The notes under the pieces: generated by a model | The model's input: the letters and a program-made list of their open reading frames with translations, nothing else | The model's database searches: none | What the model was told of the DNA's origin: nothing | Origin: Byssothecium circinans | Lineage: Eukaryota; Ascomycota; Dothideomycetes; Pleosporales; Massarinaceae | Reading direction: 5' to 3' | Assembly (NCBI GenBank): GCA_010015675.1 | Contig: ML976983.1 | Location: 583,666-647,665, forward strand | DNA length: 64,000 bases | Program-made: the position numbers and the translations under genes | Shown here: positions 10,132-20,420 of the stretch, piece by piece | Layout of the letters: every line of letters begins with the position of its first letter | Position numbering within the stretch: position 1 is the first letter of the stretch

Positions 10132-10756
10132 ATGCATCGTTCCGCGATACTTTCTTGCCAATCATGGCTGCAGCCGGGTGTTTACCCCGCCGTTGACCAT
10201 CACAAAGCAGCTGTTTCCTCCCCGACCCCGAACACACCGGCGGACGCCGATCGATTCGAACAATTCTGTCGGCACACTCTTCCCCCACGTATTATTCATA
10301 GTGTGGTCGAGCGCTTCCTTTCAAGGATTCTGCCCGTCAGCGCTGATATATGGAACTTCCCCTCGGGTTTGGAAGCCTTTTTGCGCCACCTGCTGTTATG
10401 GGCCGACATAAGCGGAGCTGTATTTTTGCGGTAGTCTGATCTACCTAGAGCGGGCTGCACGCCGCGGACAAAATACTCCGGTAACGGAGATGGGCCGGCG
10501 TCTTCGGGTCTTGGTGGCAATCATCCTTGCTCGGAAATATCTTGAGGACGACATGTACGAAACGCGGTTCTGGATCGGCCTGACGGCTGGGATGTGGTCG
10601 TCGTGTTTCACAAACGATGACATTAATGACGCTGAAATGGCACTTTTGGAAGATATCATGTGGGATCTGAAAATAAACCGTCAGGGAATGTACGTAATGA
10701 TCACGCTGGTCCGCGATCCGGACACTATCTCTGTGCTAGTCCACAGAGCGCTCTAA
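10132..10756 (+). pseudogene. Cyclin-like protein gene with a frameshift
   Basis: From an ATG at 10132 the first frame runs to a TAG at 10432-10434 and includes DRFEQFCRHTLPPRIIHSVV and HLLLWADISGAVFLR. A one-base frame change at about 10429-10431 (GCGGTAG) continues it as SLIYLERAARRGQNTPVTEM, RRLRVLVAIILARKYLEDDM, and FTNDDINDAEMALLEDIMWD, ending at 10756. The order helix / YxxR / short loop / RxxxxAxxxARKYLEDxxY / NxxEMxxLE matches a cyclin box of the PCL/Pho80-like type. Deleting one G restores the frame. It could be a pseudogene, an assembly error or a very unusual intron. CDK partner and role are unknown. Confidence 0.5.
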
Positions 10757-13306
10757 CGTCAGCCAAAGACCCTTTTTGCAGTTTTGGCATGCCCAAACTA
10801 CGCGTTGTGAACGAGTGATACATACAGTTTTGAGCATAAGTCGCTTCCTCTTCAAAAAGACAGAATGGATCATTCAAGAGGCTCCACACAGTTTCATTAA
10901 TCAAGCGGATGGACTGTATACACCTATCTCTCAAATTCGATGGCATTTGGGGTTGTTGCTAGAGCTAAGAATGGGTGTCAGCAAGTACAGTGGCATGACT
11001 TCTCTGCTCACCCGCACTGTCTGGCTCCATATTTCATCTGGATTAGGCAGCCACCGCTGTTTTGGGGGATTTAGGGAGCACATTACGGCTGTTCTTGGCT
11101 TTCGAAACATTAAGAGGATGTGCAGAAGAGGAAGCAACATATGCTCATAACTGTACAGTACACGTCAACTGCAATCTCTCTCATTGAGATACAGTACCAC
11201 TGCCGTCGAATGAGGAAGAAACGGCGCGACAGTCTCGTCGCAGTAGCTCCAATCAGGGCTGTACGCGTCGCGCGGCGAAAGACCGCAAACGTGGAGGACC
11301 CACTTCAAACGACGGCATGAAAGCTAGGGTCCAAAAGACGCTCCCCCGATCTGGCGCCACCAGATGCTAGCGCCAGATTTGGCCGCGAGTCAGCCGAGCT
11401 GCATTGCACACAAGACGGCACCCGCTCTTGCCACTTTCTTTTCCTCCTTCCAACGAGTCCAGCCCCGACACCCCGGTCATCCCGCGAACTTGTCGCCTGG
11501 TCTAGACCTGGTCCATCTAGAGCCAAATGCGGCTGTCTGCTCATTCGGTGACACCAAGTTTGATGTTTTGCATCCCGCCCCATTACGGCGCTGCTTTTGA
11601 CCAGGATGCAAGAATGTTTGTTCACGCAAGGACTGACAGTAGTTTGGTGACGTCAATTTTACAAGGGGTCGACCAGGTTCCTCACATCGAAGCCTTGCAA
11701 GCGACTGGAGAAAGAGGAGTGTCATAGAACTATAAGTCGGGACGTCTTATCCAGCTTGGACTGAGGATTTTTTTTTGTCGGGCTGGGCCTCCAGCCCCAA
11801 TTTCTTTGTTTCCCGCTGATACATTTCCAGCGATGTCGTCGCAACAGTTCTGCATGATATTCCGCTGATGCTATTCGAGCGATGCCGCCGCAACGGTTCT
11901 GCATGATTTCCTTTGTTTCCCGCTGATGCTTTTCCAGCGATGCCACTATGTGATGGGGCGGCGAAATTCGGACTCTGCAACCTCCCCGTGGTGCCGCCTG
12001 GGAACCTATCTTTAATAGAGATAGAGCCAGTGCAGAGACGTGACGGTGTGCGAGTGTGGAGTGCTGGCGAGCGATACGCAGAACGTTTTGCAGGTGTGGA
12101 AGTGTGGGATCGGACTTGGGGTGAGGGATTTTTGGAGTTGGACAAAATTTCTACGAGTAATCTGGCCCAGGGAGTCGTACCTAGGACAACCAGCGGGCTG
12201 TTACAGACGCATTCGAGCAGCAGAGTTTTCTAATTCTCCTCTCGCTGAAATGCCCAAATTATAACACAAGATTCGATCTAGTCCTATAAACCACCCAAGC
12301 TGTTTTGCAGATGACTCATGTTCATTGTATGGTATGTGAACGTGCTTCTGTTGGTTGAGGACCTTTGGAGTTGACAACATCAAATAGATGTGTTGGACAA
12401 AGTTTTCCGATGGGTTTCAATCGATGGATGGTGATCATGCGCAGGGACATGGAAATGACAGGTCCTAGATGTATGTTTTGCCACGAGAGACGTTGTCTGC
12501 GATGCGTGGGGGTGGGTGTCTGCCGGGTCTCGTTTGAAGTTGCAGGGGCTCTTTTATAAGGAGAATACATCAAACGAGTTGGCTCCTTCACCCGAATATT
12601 TGTGATTGGGCCAAAGCCCAACCAGCCAATGCGCAGGCCTCAGATGTCTGGTGGTGGCGGTGGCCGCTCACATACTCTGCGAAAAACATTCCGTTGCCGA
12701 AAATCTCATGCTAACTTTTTGACGGAGTTATTCGGCTTGGGCATGGCACTGCGTCTTGTCTTCTCTTCAGACCACTTACGGAATTTCTAAACATGCTCCG
12801 CATAGTGGTTGTTGTCAGTGAAGATCAACCGTGTACGCCGATCTGTGGGGTTTGCTTTGATCCATAGAACCACGACTAATTGGCTCGCCCACTTCGAGCA
12901 TTCTAGCTTTGTCAACCGCCCAAAAACCAAGGATCGCCGCCACTGGATGATTGGGGAAACACATCGCGGCTGTTTCTAGGTTTGGACATTGAGAATCTGC
13001 TATGAAGGAAGCCATACTTGCTCCGAGCAGCACGTCCTATTGATTGGTCACTTGCAATGCCTAGGTACGTTCTAGATGGCTGGTGTTATGCTCAGAGCTG
13101 ATTCTGGCTTTCGGCAGGGGCTACTCTTAGCCGCACAGCAAAGAGCTTGCTTGCTCCACCGCGTACCCTATCCATAAGGCTCATATCTGGTTCGCAGCTT
13201 GTTTCCCAAAGCAAGGTCCACAAGCGCTTCCATACAGACTTTATTTATATTCACTGAGAGCTTTGACCTTTCAAAGCCGCTGGAAGAGGAGAACGTACAA
13301 TATATG
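10757..13306. other. Gene-poor spacer with short repeats
   Basis: I find no convincing gene on either strand. Overlapping frames at 10776-11150, 11305-11725 and 11913-12264 lack domains or good starts. The interval includes the degenerate tandem repeat at 11812-11940 and a short inverted repeat near 11350-11380 (ATCTGGCGC with its complement). Confidence 0.5.
11812..11940. repeat. Degenerate tandem repeat, about 49-58 bp unit
   Basis: The words CCGCTGAT, CAGCGATG / GAGCGATG and GCAACRGTTCTGCATGAT recur starting at about 11812, 11861 and 11920, with a TTTGTTTC leader shared by the first and third copies. Two copies are full and one is partial. Confidence 0.7.
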
Positions 13307-14172
13307 TCACTGCTCCGCCTGCCACCTCATGATATCCCATCCATCCATACCATCACTCCCTTCCATGCCCGGTCTCCATCGCCAAACGCCAACCTTTTTG
13401 AATCCCAGCTTGGTATATAATTCAGCTCCGGCAGGGGTTGCTGAGAGCTCAATTGTGACGGCCTCCTCTCTTGCCTTTTTCATTCCCCACTCAACGAGCT
13501 TCCGTGCGACGCCGCGACCCTGAAATTCCGGGTGCACGGCAATGTCCATGATACCATACTGAGGTGAGTTCTCGATTTCAGGGCAAAAGTAGTGATTAGA
13601 TGACGGAAGTCGACATGTGCGAGCCATGGTGGAGGCATTCGAAGCCGATACCAGCGGGTTAAAGAGGTCGGATGCATATTGAAAAACTTCATAACTGGAG
13701 ATGGAGGCTTTTATTCCTGGCCACTGATTAGCCACGTCTAGGAATGGCTATAGATAATAAAAATTCAGAAAACTTCGCCAGTCTTTTCCAGGGGTATTCA
13801 ACGATGGCATGTAATGCGGCGAAAGATGGGCTGAAGTGGAGACTCACTCGATAGGAGGGGCTGCTTCTTCTCAATGTCTTGCGTCTTCTCGCTCTTCTCG
13901 TTGCCTTCCTCTCGAAACCAGATGCAAAAGCCAACGATGTCGGCCCTTCCGCTCCAGCCTTCCTCTCCTTCTTCAAGTGCGGCAACAATCACCGTTGCGG
14001 TCGGGTCCTCCATGCCGTGGCGAATAATACTCTCTTTCGTTTTCAGATACCGTTGAGGGTGCTTCATGCGGCCGGGGAACATGAAGGCATCCTGCTCGTC
14101 ATCGATGTATGCCGCTGCCGCAACGGCTCCGGCAGCGGGTACGTCTTCCTTTGTAGCGTTGCGAATAAGCAT
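13307..14172 (-). CDS. GNAT-family N-acetyltransferase, two exons
   Basis: Exon 1 is 14172-13848 and exon 2 is 13737-13307. The 110-bp intron starts GTGAGT and ends CCTAG and joins in phase 1, giving 251 aa. Residues 1-30 (MLIRNATKEDVPAAGAVAAA) form the first GNAT strand and helix. The acetyl-CoA loop is VHPEFQGRGVARKLVEWG (the Q/R-x-x-G-x-G/A signature), followed by the ELSATPAGAELYTKLGF motif typical of fungal acyl-CoA acyltransferases. It probably transfers acetyl from acetyl-CoA to a small molecule or protein amine; the substrate cannot be told. It is an isolated gene between transposon-rich stretches, with the hAT element 157 bp upstream of its start. Confidence 0.88.
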
Positions 14173-14321
14173 TGGTCCAGAGTTACTAGGTTTATGGTGT
14201 CAAAGTGAGCGGAAGAGGGCCATATAGTTCTTAAATAGTTCTAACTGTAGAAGTCTACCGAGCAACTTGCTCAGCTGTCTGAGTCACTGACAGAAGCCAG
14301 AGTTCGATCCGTGCTTCTCGG

Positions 14322-14329
14322 CCCTGGAC
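14322..14329. repeat. Left 8-bp target-site duplication of the hAT element
   Basis: CCCTGGAC, identical to 17592-17599. Confidence 0.9.
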
Positions 14330-17300
14330 CAGTGTTCTTCATGGATGGATTTCTTCTGTGATCCATCCACTCCATCCACTCCGGGTGGACTGGATTTGCT
14401 CCATGGAGAATATGAAACCGTAATGCCGTCGTCTGATTGGCTGCTTTAGTGCAGCACCATAGTTTCATGTGGTTTCGGATGGACAGGGGTTAATGTGGGG
14501 CATTAGATCTCAACGTCAGTCCATCACGGTAATCACCCTCAGCCATCCCATTTGTACGTACTTGTATCGATTTCAGAGGTTTTCCATCAAAATGAGGACT
14601 AGACGTACGCAAATACGCCTAAATACGCCCCCCTTTCCGCTTGTTAGCCAATTATTAAGCAGCCAGCTCTCGTCGGTGCCCTCGTTGTCGCTTTCCGTCC
14701 TATCTACGTCGTTCAAGATTTTCGAGGACAATGACGCCCTAGAGGTGCTTACTGAAGTGGACAGTAAGCAGGTGCCTATAGAGCTTCAGGTCACCAATAG
14801 GGACAGTAAGGTTGTACATGCCGAACTAAAGAGCGGCTTTCAAGCCCCGTATGACTACTCCTTTGTTGATTGGTCGTCAAAGCGGCTAGAGGGTCTCCGT
14901 TAATTGCAACGCCCTCACTGAACAACTACTTGGTGGTGGAAATACGGGGTTCCTCTGTCAGGGGGGGAACTTGAAAGCCTCTGGTTTTTGTGTCGGGCTT
15001 GCTATATATCAGGTAAAAGGAAGTGCCTATATAAAGTAAGCCAGGGCAGCAAGTCCGTATTAAGCCATTTTAAGAGCCTTCATCTGAACACTTTCCTAGA
15101 GGAGACGGCCATTAGTATTATGACGTTTGACAACACCGTAACGCTCGACCTGCTAGATAGAACAGATCCCAAACAACAGGAGGTGTATAGTCAGATTATG
15201 GAGACCTTTCGGCTAGAAACACTTTAACGGGACATCCTCTAATGGGTGGTGCACGATAATATCCCCTACAGGAAGCTTGACAGTGTACATTTTCGGAGAA
15301 TCCTTAGCCACATGTTCCCGTTCATTGATTAAGGGGTGATACCGTCCAGCACCACCATCTTACGCTGGGTGTAGAAGGAGTATGAGGTTTATAAAAAGGA
15401 CATAAAGACGGTGCTTAGTAAGGCTGTTAGTAAAATCCACTTATCATTTGACCTCTGGACGAGCCGTAGGAAGAAGGCTTTGAATAGTATTATAGCTCAC
15501 TTTGTTAACGAGAATCTTCTGTGCTAAACCATACTTCTAGCCCTCCTAGAGATGGACGATACCTATAGTGGCAAGAATATAGCGACGTGTACGCTTGAGG
15601 TTATTAAGGACTACGGATTTAAGAAGAACGTTGGCTACTTTGTCCTTAATAATGCCTCTTCAAATAATGTTGCCGCTGAGGTGTTATGCCTTGAGCTTAG
15701 TTTGAAACCTAGTCGACGACTCCCTTGTTCTGGCCACATCCTCAACCTTATAGCACAAGCTACGCTGTTTGGCAGCGACTATGAGGTCTTTGAAAGGGAG
15801 GTTGCCTCTGTTAGGGACTTTAAAGAGGAGGTTAGCCTTTAGAGAAAGAGGGGACCAGTTGGTATAGTACATTCAATCAGCCTATGGATCAACAGAAGCC
15901 TAGGACGGGTTAAGCGCTTTGATCAGGTACAAAGGGACGTGTAGAAAGAGGAAAATCAACAATCCCAAGGCTCTACACCAATATATACGTTAATGCCGGG
16001 CAACGCCACAAGGTAAGTTCGTTAAGATAACTCACCCTCTAGCCCTCCCGCACACGCCCTTCAACCCTCTAGCGGCTGCTGATAGGGTTGGCAAAAGCCT
16101 TTTTAATCCCCTGATTGGCGTCTTGTTTTTCAGCAACCTCGCTTTTAACTAACGAACACTAAAGATGGAACTCCACCTTCGACGAAGCTATACGATTTAT
16201 ACGCCTCCGCAACCCAATTGAGCACTTTCTAGACGTAGAAGCTTTTCGATACGGCAGTCTTATCGCTAACAAGACGAAGAAACCACTCCACGAGAAACTA
16301 GATGACTTAGTTACCCGTGTAATATTCCAGAACCGTATGGGGAGCGACGACTGGGCTATACTCACTGAACTCGTAGAGTTGCTTGAACCAATCAAGGAGA
16401 GCACTAAGAGGCTTGAAGGAAGACCGGATGAGAACAGTGGTAGGGGTATTGCTGAGGTGTACCCCCTAATAGCACTTGTATTGAGTAATTTTGAGAAGCT
16501 AAAGGATTAATATCAGCACTCTACGACTCCGGACGGTAAGGCTTTCTGGGCGGCAATTGAACAAGGGTGGAGCAAGGCCAACTAATATTACACGAAACTT
16601 AATAATAGCCCAGTATACACAGCAGCTGTTTTTCTGGACCTACGGCTTAAACTTGAGTACCTATAAAAGGAGTGGACCGAGCAGGAGGCTGCCCGTTAGG
16701 TCAATAAGGTACGGGAGCTGTGGGAGTTAGATTATCGCCATCTATCTCCGCCCAAGACGTCAACCAATGCCCTCTAAGAGACGTCTGCAAACGTTCGGCT
16801 GCACAAGAAACGCAAATACAGCTCCATTGCCGACGCCCTTACTCAGTCCTACAGCTTTCCCCCTCCTGCTAAAGCTCTAGATGAGTTTGCTGTATATACA
16901 ACAGACCCACGAGATACTGACAAGGACCTTGTCCCCTCCCAGTACTGGAGACGAGCAGACATACGTGCAAAGTACCCTACGCTTTCTCTTATGGCTATTG
17001 ACGTCCTGGCGATCCCCGCCATGAGCTCCAAACCAGAGAGAATCTTCAGCCAAGCCGGCAACACCCTTACAGCCCGTCGAAATCGGCTCTCCGAACAATC
17101 TGTGGAGGCTGCCCTTTGTTTATCAAGCTGGGCTAAATCAGGACTCATCCAAATGGGGCTGCACGTCGAGGAACTTCGTGGGAGCCTAACCGCTGAGGTG
17201 AATACCCTGCTCAACAACCCTACCTAATCCGTCACCCAGCTGTATAAGGACGACGACGTTGACGAGCTTTTTCGTGAGAGCTGGGAGGGGATACAGGTCA

Positions 17301-17591
17301 GGGGTGACGGTAACAGTAGCCAATAAAGCGTCAAATATATACTATGGCCTATAGTACGGAATTATATGTGACAGCTTTTAACTCTCTAAAAATACTTTTA
17401 CTGACACTAAGCTCAACACTAAGGACCTCCGGGGACCTTGATATTGGAGTGATTTCAAGCTTTCTACTACGTTTGACCCTTTGCCTGTACAAGTTACTAC
17501 TGTGGATCGGTCAGTTTCAGTTTCTCCATGGATTTATCCAGTCCACCCGGAGCAAATGGATGGAGCTCCAATCCATCCATGCAGTACACTG
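14330..17591 (+). mobile_element. hAT DNA transposon with perfect 8-bp target duplication
   Basis: The 3,262-bp element begins CAGTGTTCTTCATGGATGGA and, read on the minus strand, ends CAGTGTACTGCATGGATGGA (20 of 22 terminal bases match). Subterminal inverted copies of CCGGGTGGACTGGAT lie about 50 bp inside each end. Both flanks carry CCCTGGAC (14322-14329 and 17592-17599), an exact 8-bp duplication diagnostic of hAT insertion. The interior holds a degraded transposase on the plus strand. Confidence 0.93.
14592..17227 (+). pseudogene. hAT transposase, multiply interrupted
   Basis: Coding segments in order are an N-terminal region from an ATG at 14592, a BED-like zinc finger (CRACYISGKRKC ... 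SHFKSLH, near 14990-15090), LSFDLWTSRRKKALNSI carrying the first catalytic Asp (about 15450), YFVLNNASSNNVAAEVL (about 15640; an Asn where many hATs have Asp), HILNLIAQATLF, and the C-terminal dimerisation domain with MSSKPERIFSQAGNTLTARR (about 17020-17090), ending in TAA-like context near 17227. At least a dozen in-frame stops and several frame changes lie between them, many being TAG/TAA at expected Gln or Trp. No active product is possible. Confidence 0.88.
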
Positions 17592-17599
17592 CCCTGGAC
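17592..17599. repeat. Right 8-bp target-site duplication of the hAT element
   Basis: CCCTGGAC, identical to 14322-14329. Confidence 0.9.
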
Positions 17600-18376
17600 C
17601 GAGCAGACTTTTCAGACGCATCGACCAGTTTTTCAAAGGTGAGTCGCTCTGTCCCATGGTCTATTACTTGACTCACCGCCGTTCCAGGAAGTTACTCGTC
17701 CCACTGCTAGAGTACTATCTGAATCCCCAGTAATTCTTATGGGACTGGGTTAATGTCTTATAGCATTTTGGGTAGGTCAAATCCAAACCGCCGATGGAAC
17801 TAAGCAGCGCCGTTTCCTATTGGCTCGGGCGCTCTCTGCTTCCTAATCTGGCTTAGTGGTCATTGACGTGGAATATCCGTGGGCTCGGCCAAAAGGAGGG
17901 CCCACTCATGGAGTGGGGCGGCGAAATCCTGGGACAGCCACTTTGTATGACAGCCGCTTACCTAGCCGGATTTTTAGCCAGAAAAACACCACAGATCAAG
18001 ATCACCCTGCGGCTGCGTTAGCTGCTTTTTACGCTGCCTGCGCTCAGGGCGCCGCACCGCCAAACATGTTTTCCCTTTTCCCTTTTCACGGTAGTTTCAC
18101 GGTAGTTTGCTGGAGGCGTTGGGCAAGCCGCGGCCACGTAATGACGCAGAGCTGGGATAGGACCCTGCCTTGATTGGACCCTGAACCCACAATTTCATCA
18201 CGTTAGCCGCTCGGCAGGCACGGGCCCGATACGAATGGGCAGGGATATCCCCTCGGGTGCCACTGGACCTCTGAAAAGCCCGGGCCATAACTGACCCACT
18301 CTTACTCCGCACCTTGAATGAGTACATGACGCAATAACATTTCTACCCTAAGATCAACATTCTAATTAATGTTATA
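17600..18376. other. Spacer without identified gene
   Basis: About 0.8 kb between the hAT element and the piggyBac-like fragment. Only short frames are present, none with a recognisable domain. Confidence 0.5.
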
Positions 18377-18915
18377 ATGTCTGCTGAAGAGTCCGGCCCT
18401 TCCGATACCTCCGATACCTCCGTACGGAGCTGTATTATAGTTGACGTCCTTCCGGAAGACCTTGAAGTCAGCTGTACGGCCGACTGTACGCCGGAGCGGT
18501 GTGACAATAGTACGGTCCGGCCTAATGAGCCTCCGGCCGAGTCGGGACCTCCGGGCACCTTCATACCCTTCAACGTGCCGGCCCGGCCTCCGTTTATCCA
18601 TGAGCTCCCGGGTACGCCGATTGACCTTCTGCTCCAATTTATCCCCCGGAGCCTTGTTCAAAAGTGGGCCCAATGGACGAATGAAGCGCCGTTATTGAAG
18701 GAAGGGCCTTACGCGAAGAACTCAAGAGTCCATAGTTGGAAAAACACTTCTGTTGATGAGATTTACCTCTTCTTAGGTATTCTGATTTATATGGGAATCC
18801 ACTGTGAATCTAAAATATCAAGATATTGGTCAACTCAACAGCAGAATGAGGATCCTATTCACCTATTTACCCGGTTCATACCCCGGAATCGCTTCCAGAT
18901 AACGTCGGGCACCCA
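18377..18915 (+). pseudogene. N-terminal fragment of a piggyBac-like transposase
   Basis: From the ATG at 18377 an acidic leader of about 70 residues is followed by PPFIHELPGTPIDLLLQFIP, HSWKNTSVDEIYLFLGILIY, MGIHCESKISRYWSTQ and FTRFIPRNRFQ. This is the beginning of the DDE_Tnp_1_7 (piggyBac) domain as found in fungal piggyBac-derived proteins. The match stops at NRFQ, where the sequence passes into what looks like the terminal repeat of another transposon (about 18908). Catalytic aspartates and the C-terminal Cys-rich domain are absent, so this is a truncated relic. Confidence 0.7.
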
Positions 18916-19645
18916 CTTATGGGCACCCCCCACATGTGGGCACCCCAAAAATGCCTCAACACCATGACCAGCGTCCTCATTCCTCCCACTTCCAACCATC
19001 ACAACAATTACAATACTCATCCAAACAACTTCATTTTTAGGAATACCTTCTTATATACCTTATGGTCCAATATACTGAAGATGAGGTCCAGCAAGCGATT
19101 GAAGCCATCAGCAACGGCATGGCCATAAAGAGGGCAGCCATTGAGTATGGCATTCCAAGATCAACCCTTCAGCATCAACTCAATGGCAAGCGGGCCAGGA
19201 AATTCGCATTTTCTGACCTTCAGAGGCTTTCTCCTGATCAGGAGCATAAGCTAGCTGAATGGATTCACATTCAGCATGCCCTTGGCGTTGCCCCAACCCA
19301 TCTGCAAGTGAAGCTATTCGCAGAAAGGATCCTCTATGCTATAGGAGACACAGAGCCTATAGGAAAAGGCTAGGTTTCTGCCTTCATGAAGAGGAATCCT
19401 TCAGTCAAGGTCCAGAGAAGTCGCCCTATTAATTCTAGGCGTGTTAATGGGGCATCTACTGAGGTTATCAGGGACTGGTTCAAACTCCTCGCCATACTAG
19501 AGATCATCAGCATCAAACCAGCCAATAGATACAACATGGATGGGACTGGTATCCTTGAGGGCCAGGGATCTAATGGGCTGGTGCTGGGGGTGTCTGAGAC
19601 GAAGTCTGTCCGCAAGAAACAGCCTGGATCAAGGGCATAGGTATC
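18908..19645 (+). mobile_element. 5' part of a second pogo-like transposon, truncated
   Basis: It starts with a GGGCACCCC-containing palindromic end (18917-18949) and a leader. The transposase starts at 19062: VQQAIEAISNGMAIKRAAIE, YGIPRSTLQHQLNGK (psq-type helix-turn-helix), then a CENP-B-like half, FMKRNPSVKVQRSRP, and RYNMDGTGILEGQGSNGLVL for the first catalytic region. A TAG at 19371-19373 replaces an expected Trp (GKG*VSAF). The frame is cut at about 19640, where a copia long terminal repeat begins. It differs in family from the element at 7311-9424 (EGQGSNGLVLG signature). It is inserted in the piggyBac relic and truncated by the copia element. Confidence 0.75.
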
Positions 19646-20190
19646 TGTCGGAACATTAGCTGTCCAGCCGCCGGCCGGATGACTCGTGTGCCCGGAAGGC
19701 TACATATCGGCCTCTGACGGCCTGGCAATAACCTTCCTTTTTATTCCACTCACTAAGCAATATCATAAGTAGACTAATACAACGAGTCTTCGTTGCTTCA
19801 CCTCGCCGTATATACGGATACCTGGTATATTTACCAACACTGATCAGTGGTTGGTTTAACCACTGCAAATCAGCAAGGGATATCAGAAGAGACGACGAAG
19901 ACGGTACCATTAGGCCTTCCCCGTTGCCTAAAGGACCTCGCCATACCCTCAAATCTTCGGAAGAAGTAAACGCAGCTATCTGATGGCTGGTGAGTTACCT
20001 AGCCAGAAGAGCGTCCATCACGCAACCCTCGATAACCACAGATTTCCGCCTGGTTAATCGAACAACAACAACCCCTCCTCTACACCCTTAAGAATCTCTG
20101 ATCTTTTTACTCTACTTTTCGACCTCTTCTTCACACCTACAACAACCTCTCTTTTACCCTTTTTTTTTTTTCCCTACCTACAAAACAACA
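19646..20190 (+). repeat. Probable 5' LTR of the copia element
   Basis: The block begins TGTCGGAACATTAGC directly after the truncated pogo-like frame. It could end at ACAACA near 20190, with a TGG (possible primer-binding-site start) at 20194. The right boundary is uncertain because no 3' LTR is present for comparison. Confidence 0.5.
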
Positions 20191-20420
20191 AATTGGTTTT
20201 TATCCTTCTCGTCGAATTACCCCTCTTTTACGATACTTTCCTGCGAGTCAAGGCTATTGACGGCTTTGAGTCAAACCAACTAAGTTTTCGACCGAGTGAA
20301 ACACTATGTTTCACAATACCTGTCTTCGGCGAGTCAAGAACCCGTCTATCAACAACAACCAACTTGAGCCTAGGAGAAACGCCTGTGATCGAGGTGTAGT
20401 TAGACTGGTACACTGTTGCA

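Noticed and set aside
10776..11150. 124-residue plus-strand frame and opposing minus-strand frames at 10725-11140
   Set aside because: Several mutually overlapping frames of similar length on both strands, none with a domain.
11305..12233. Overlapping frames on both strands in the 11.3-12.2 kb spacer
   Set aside because: They run through a degenerate tandem repeat and lack conserved motifs.
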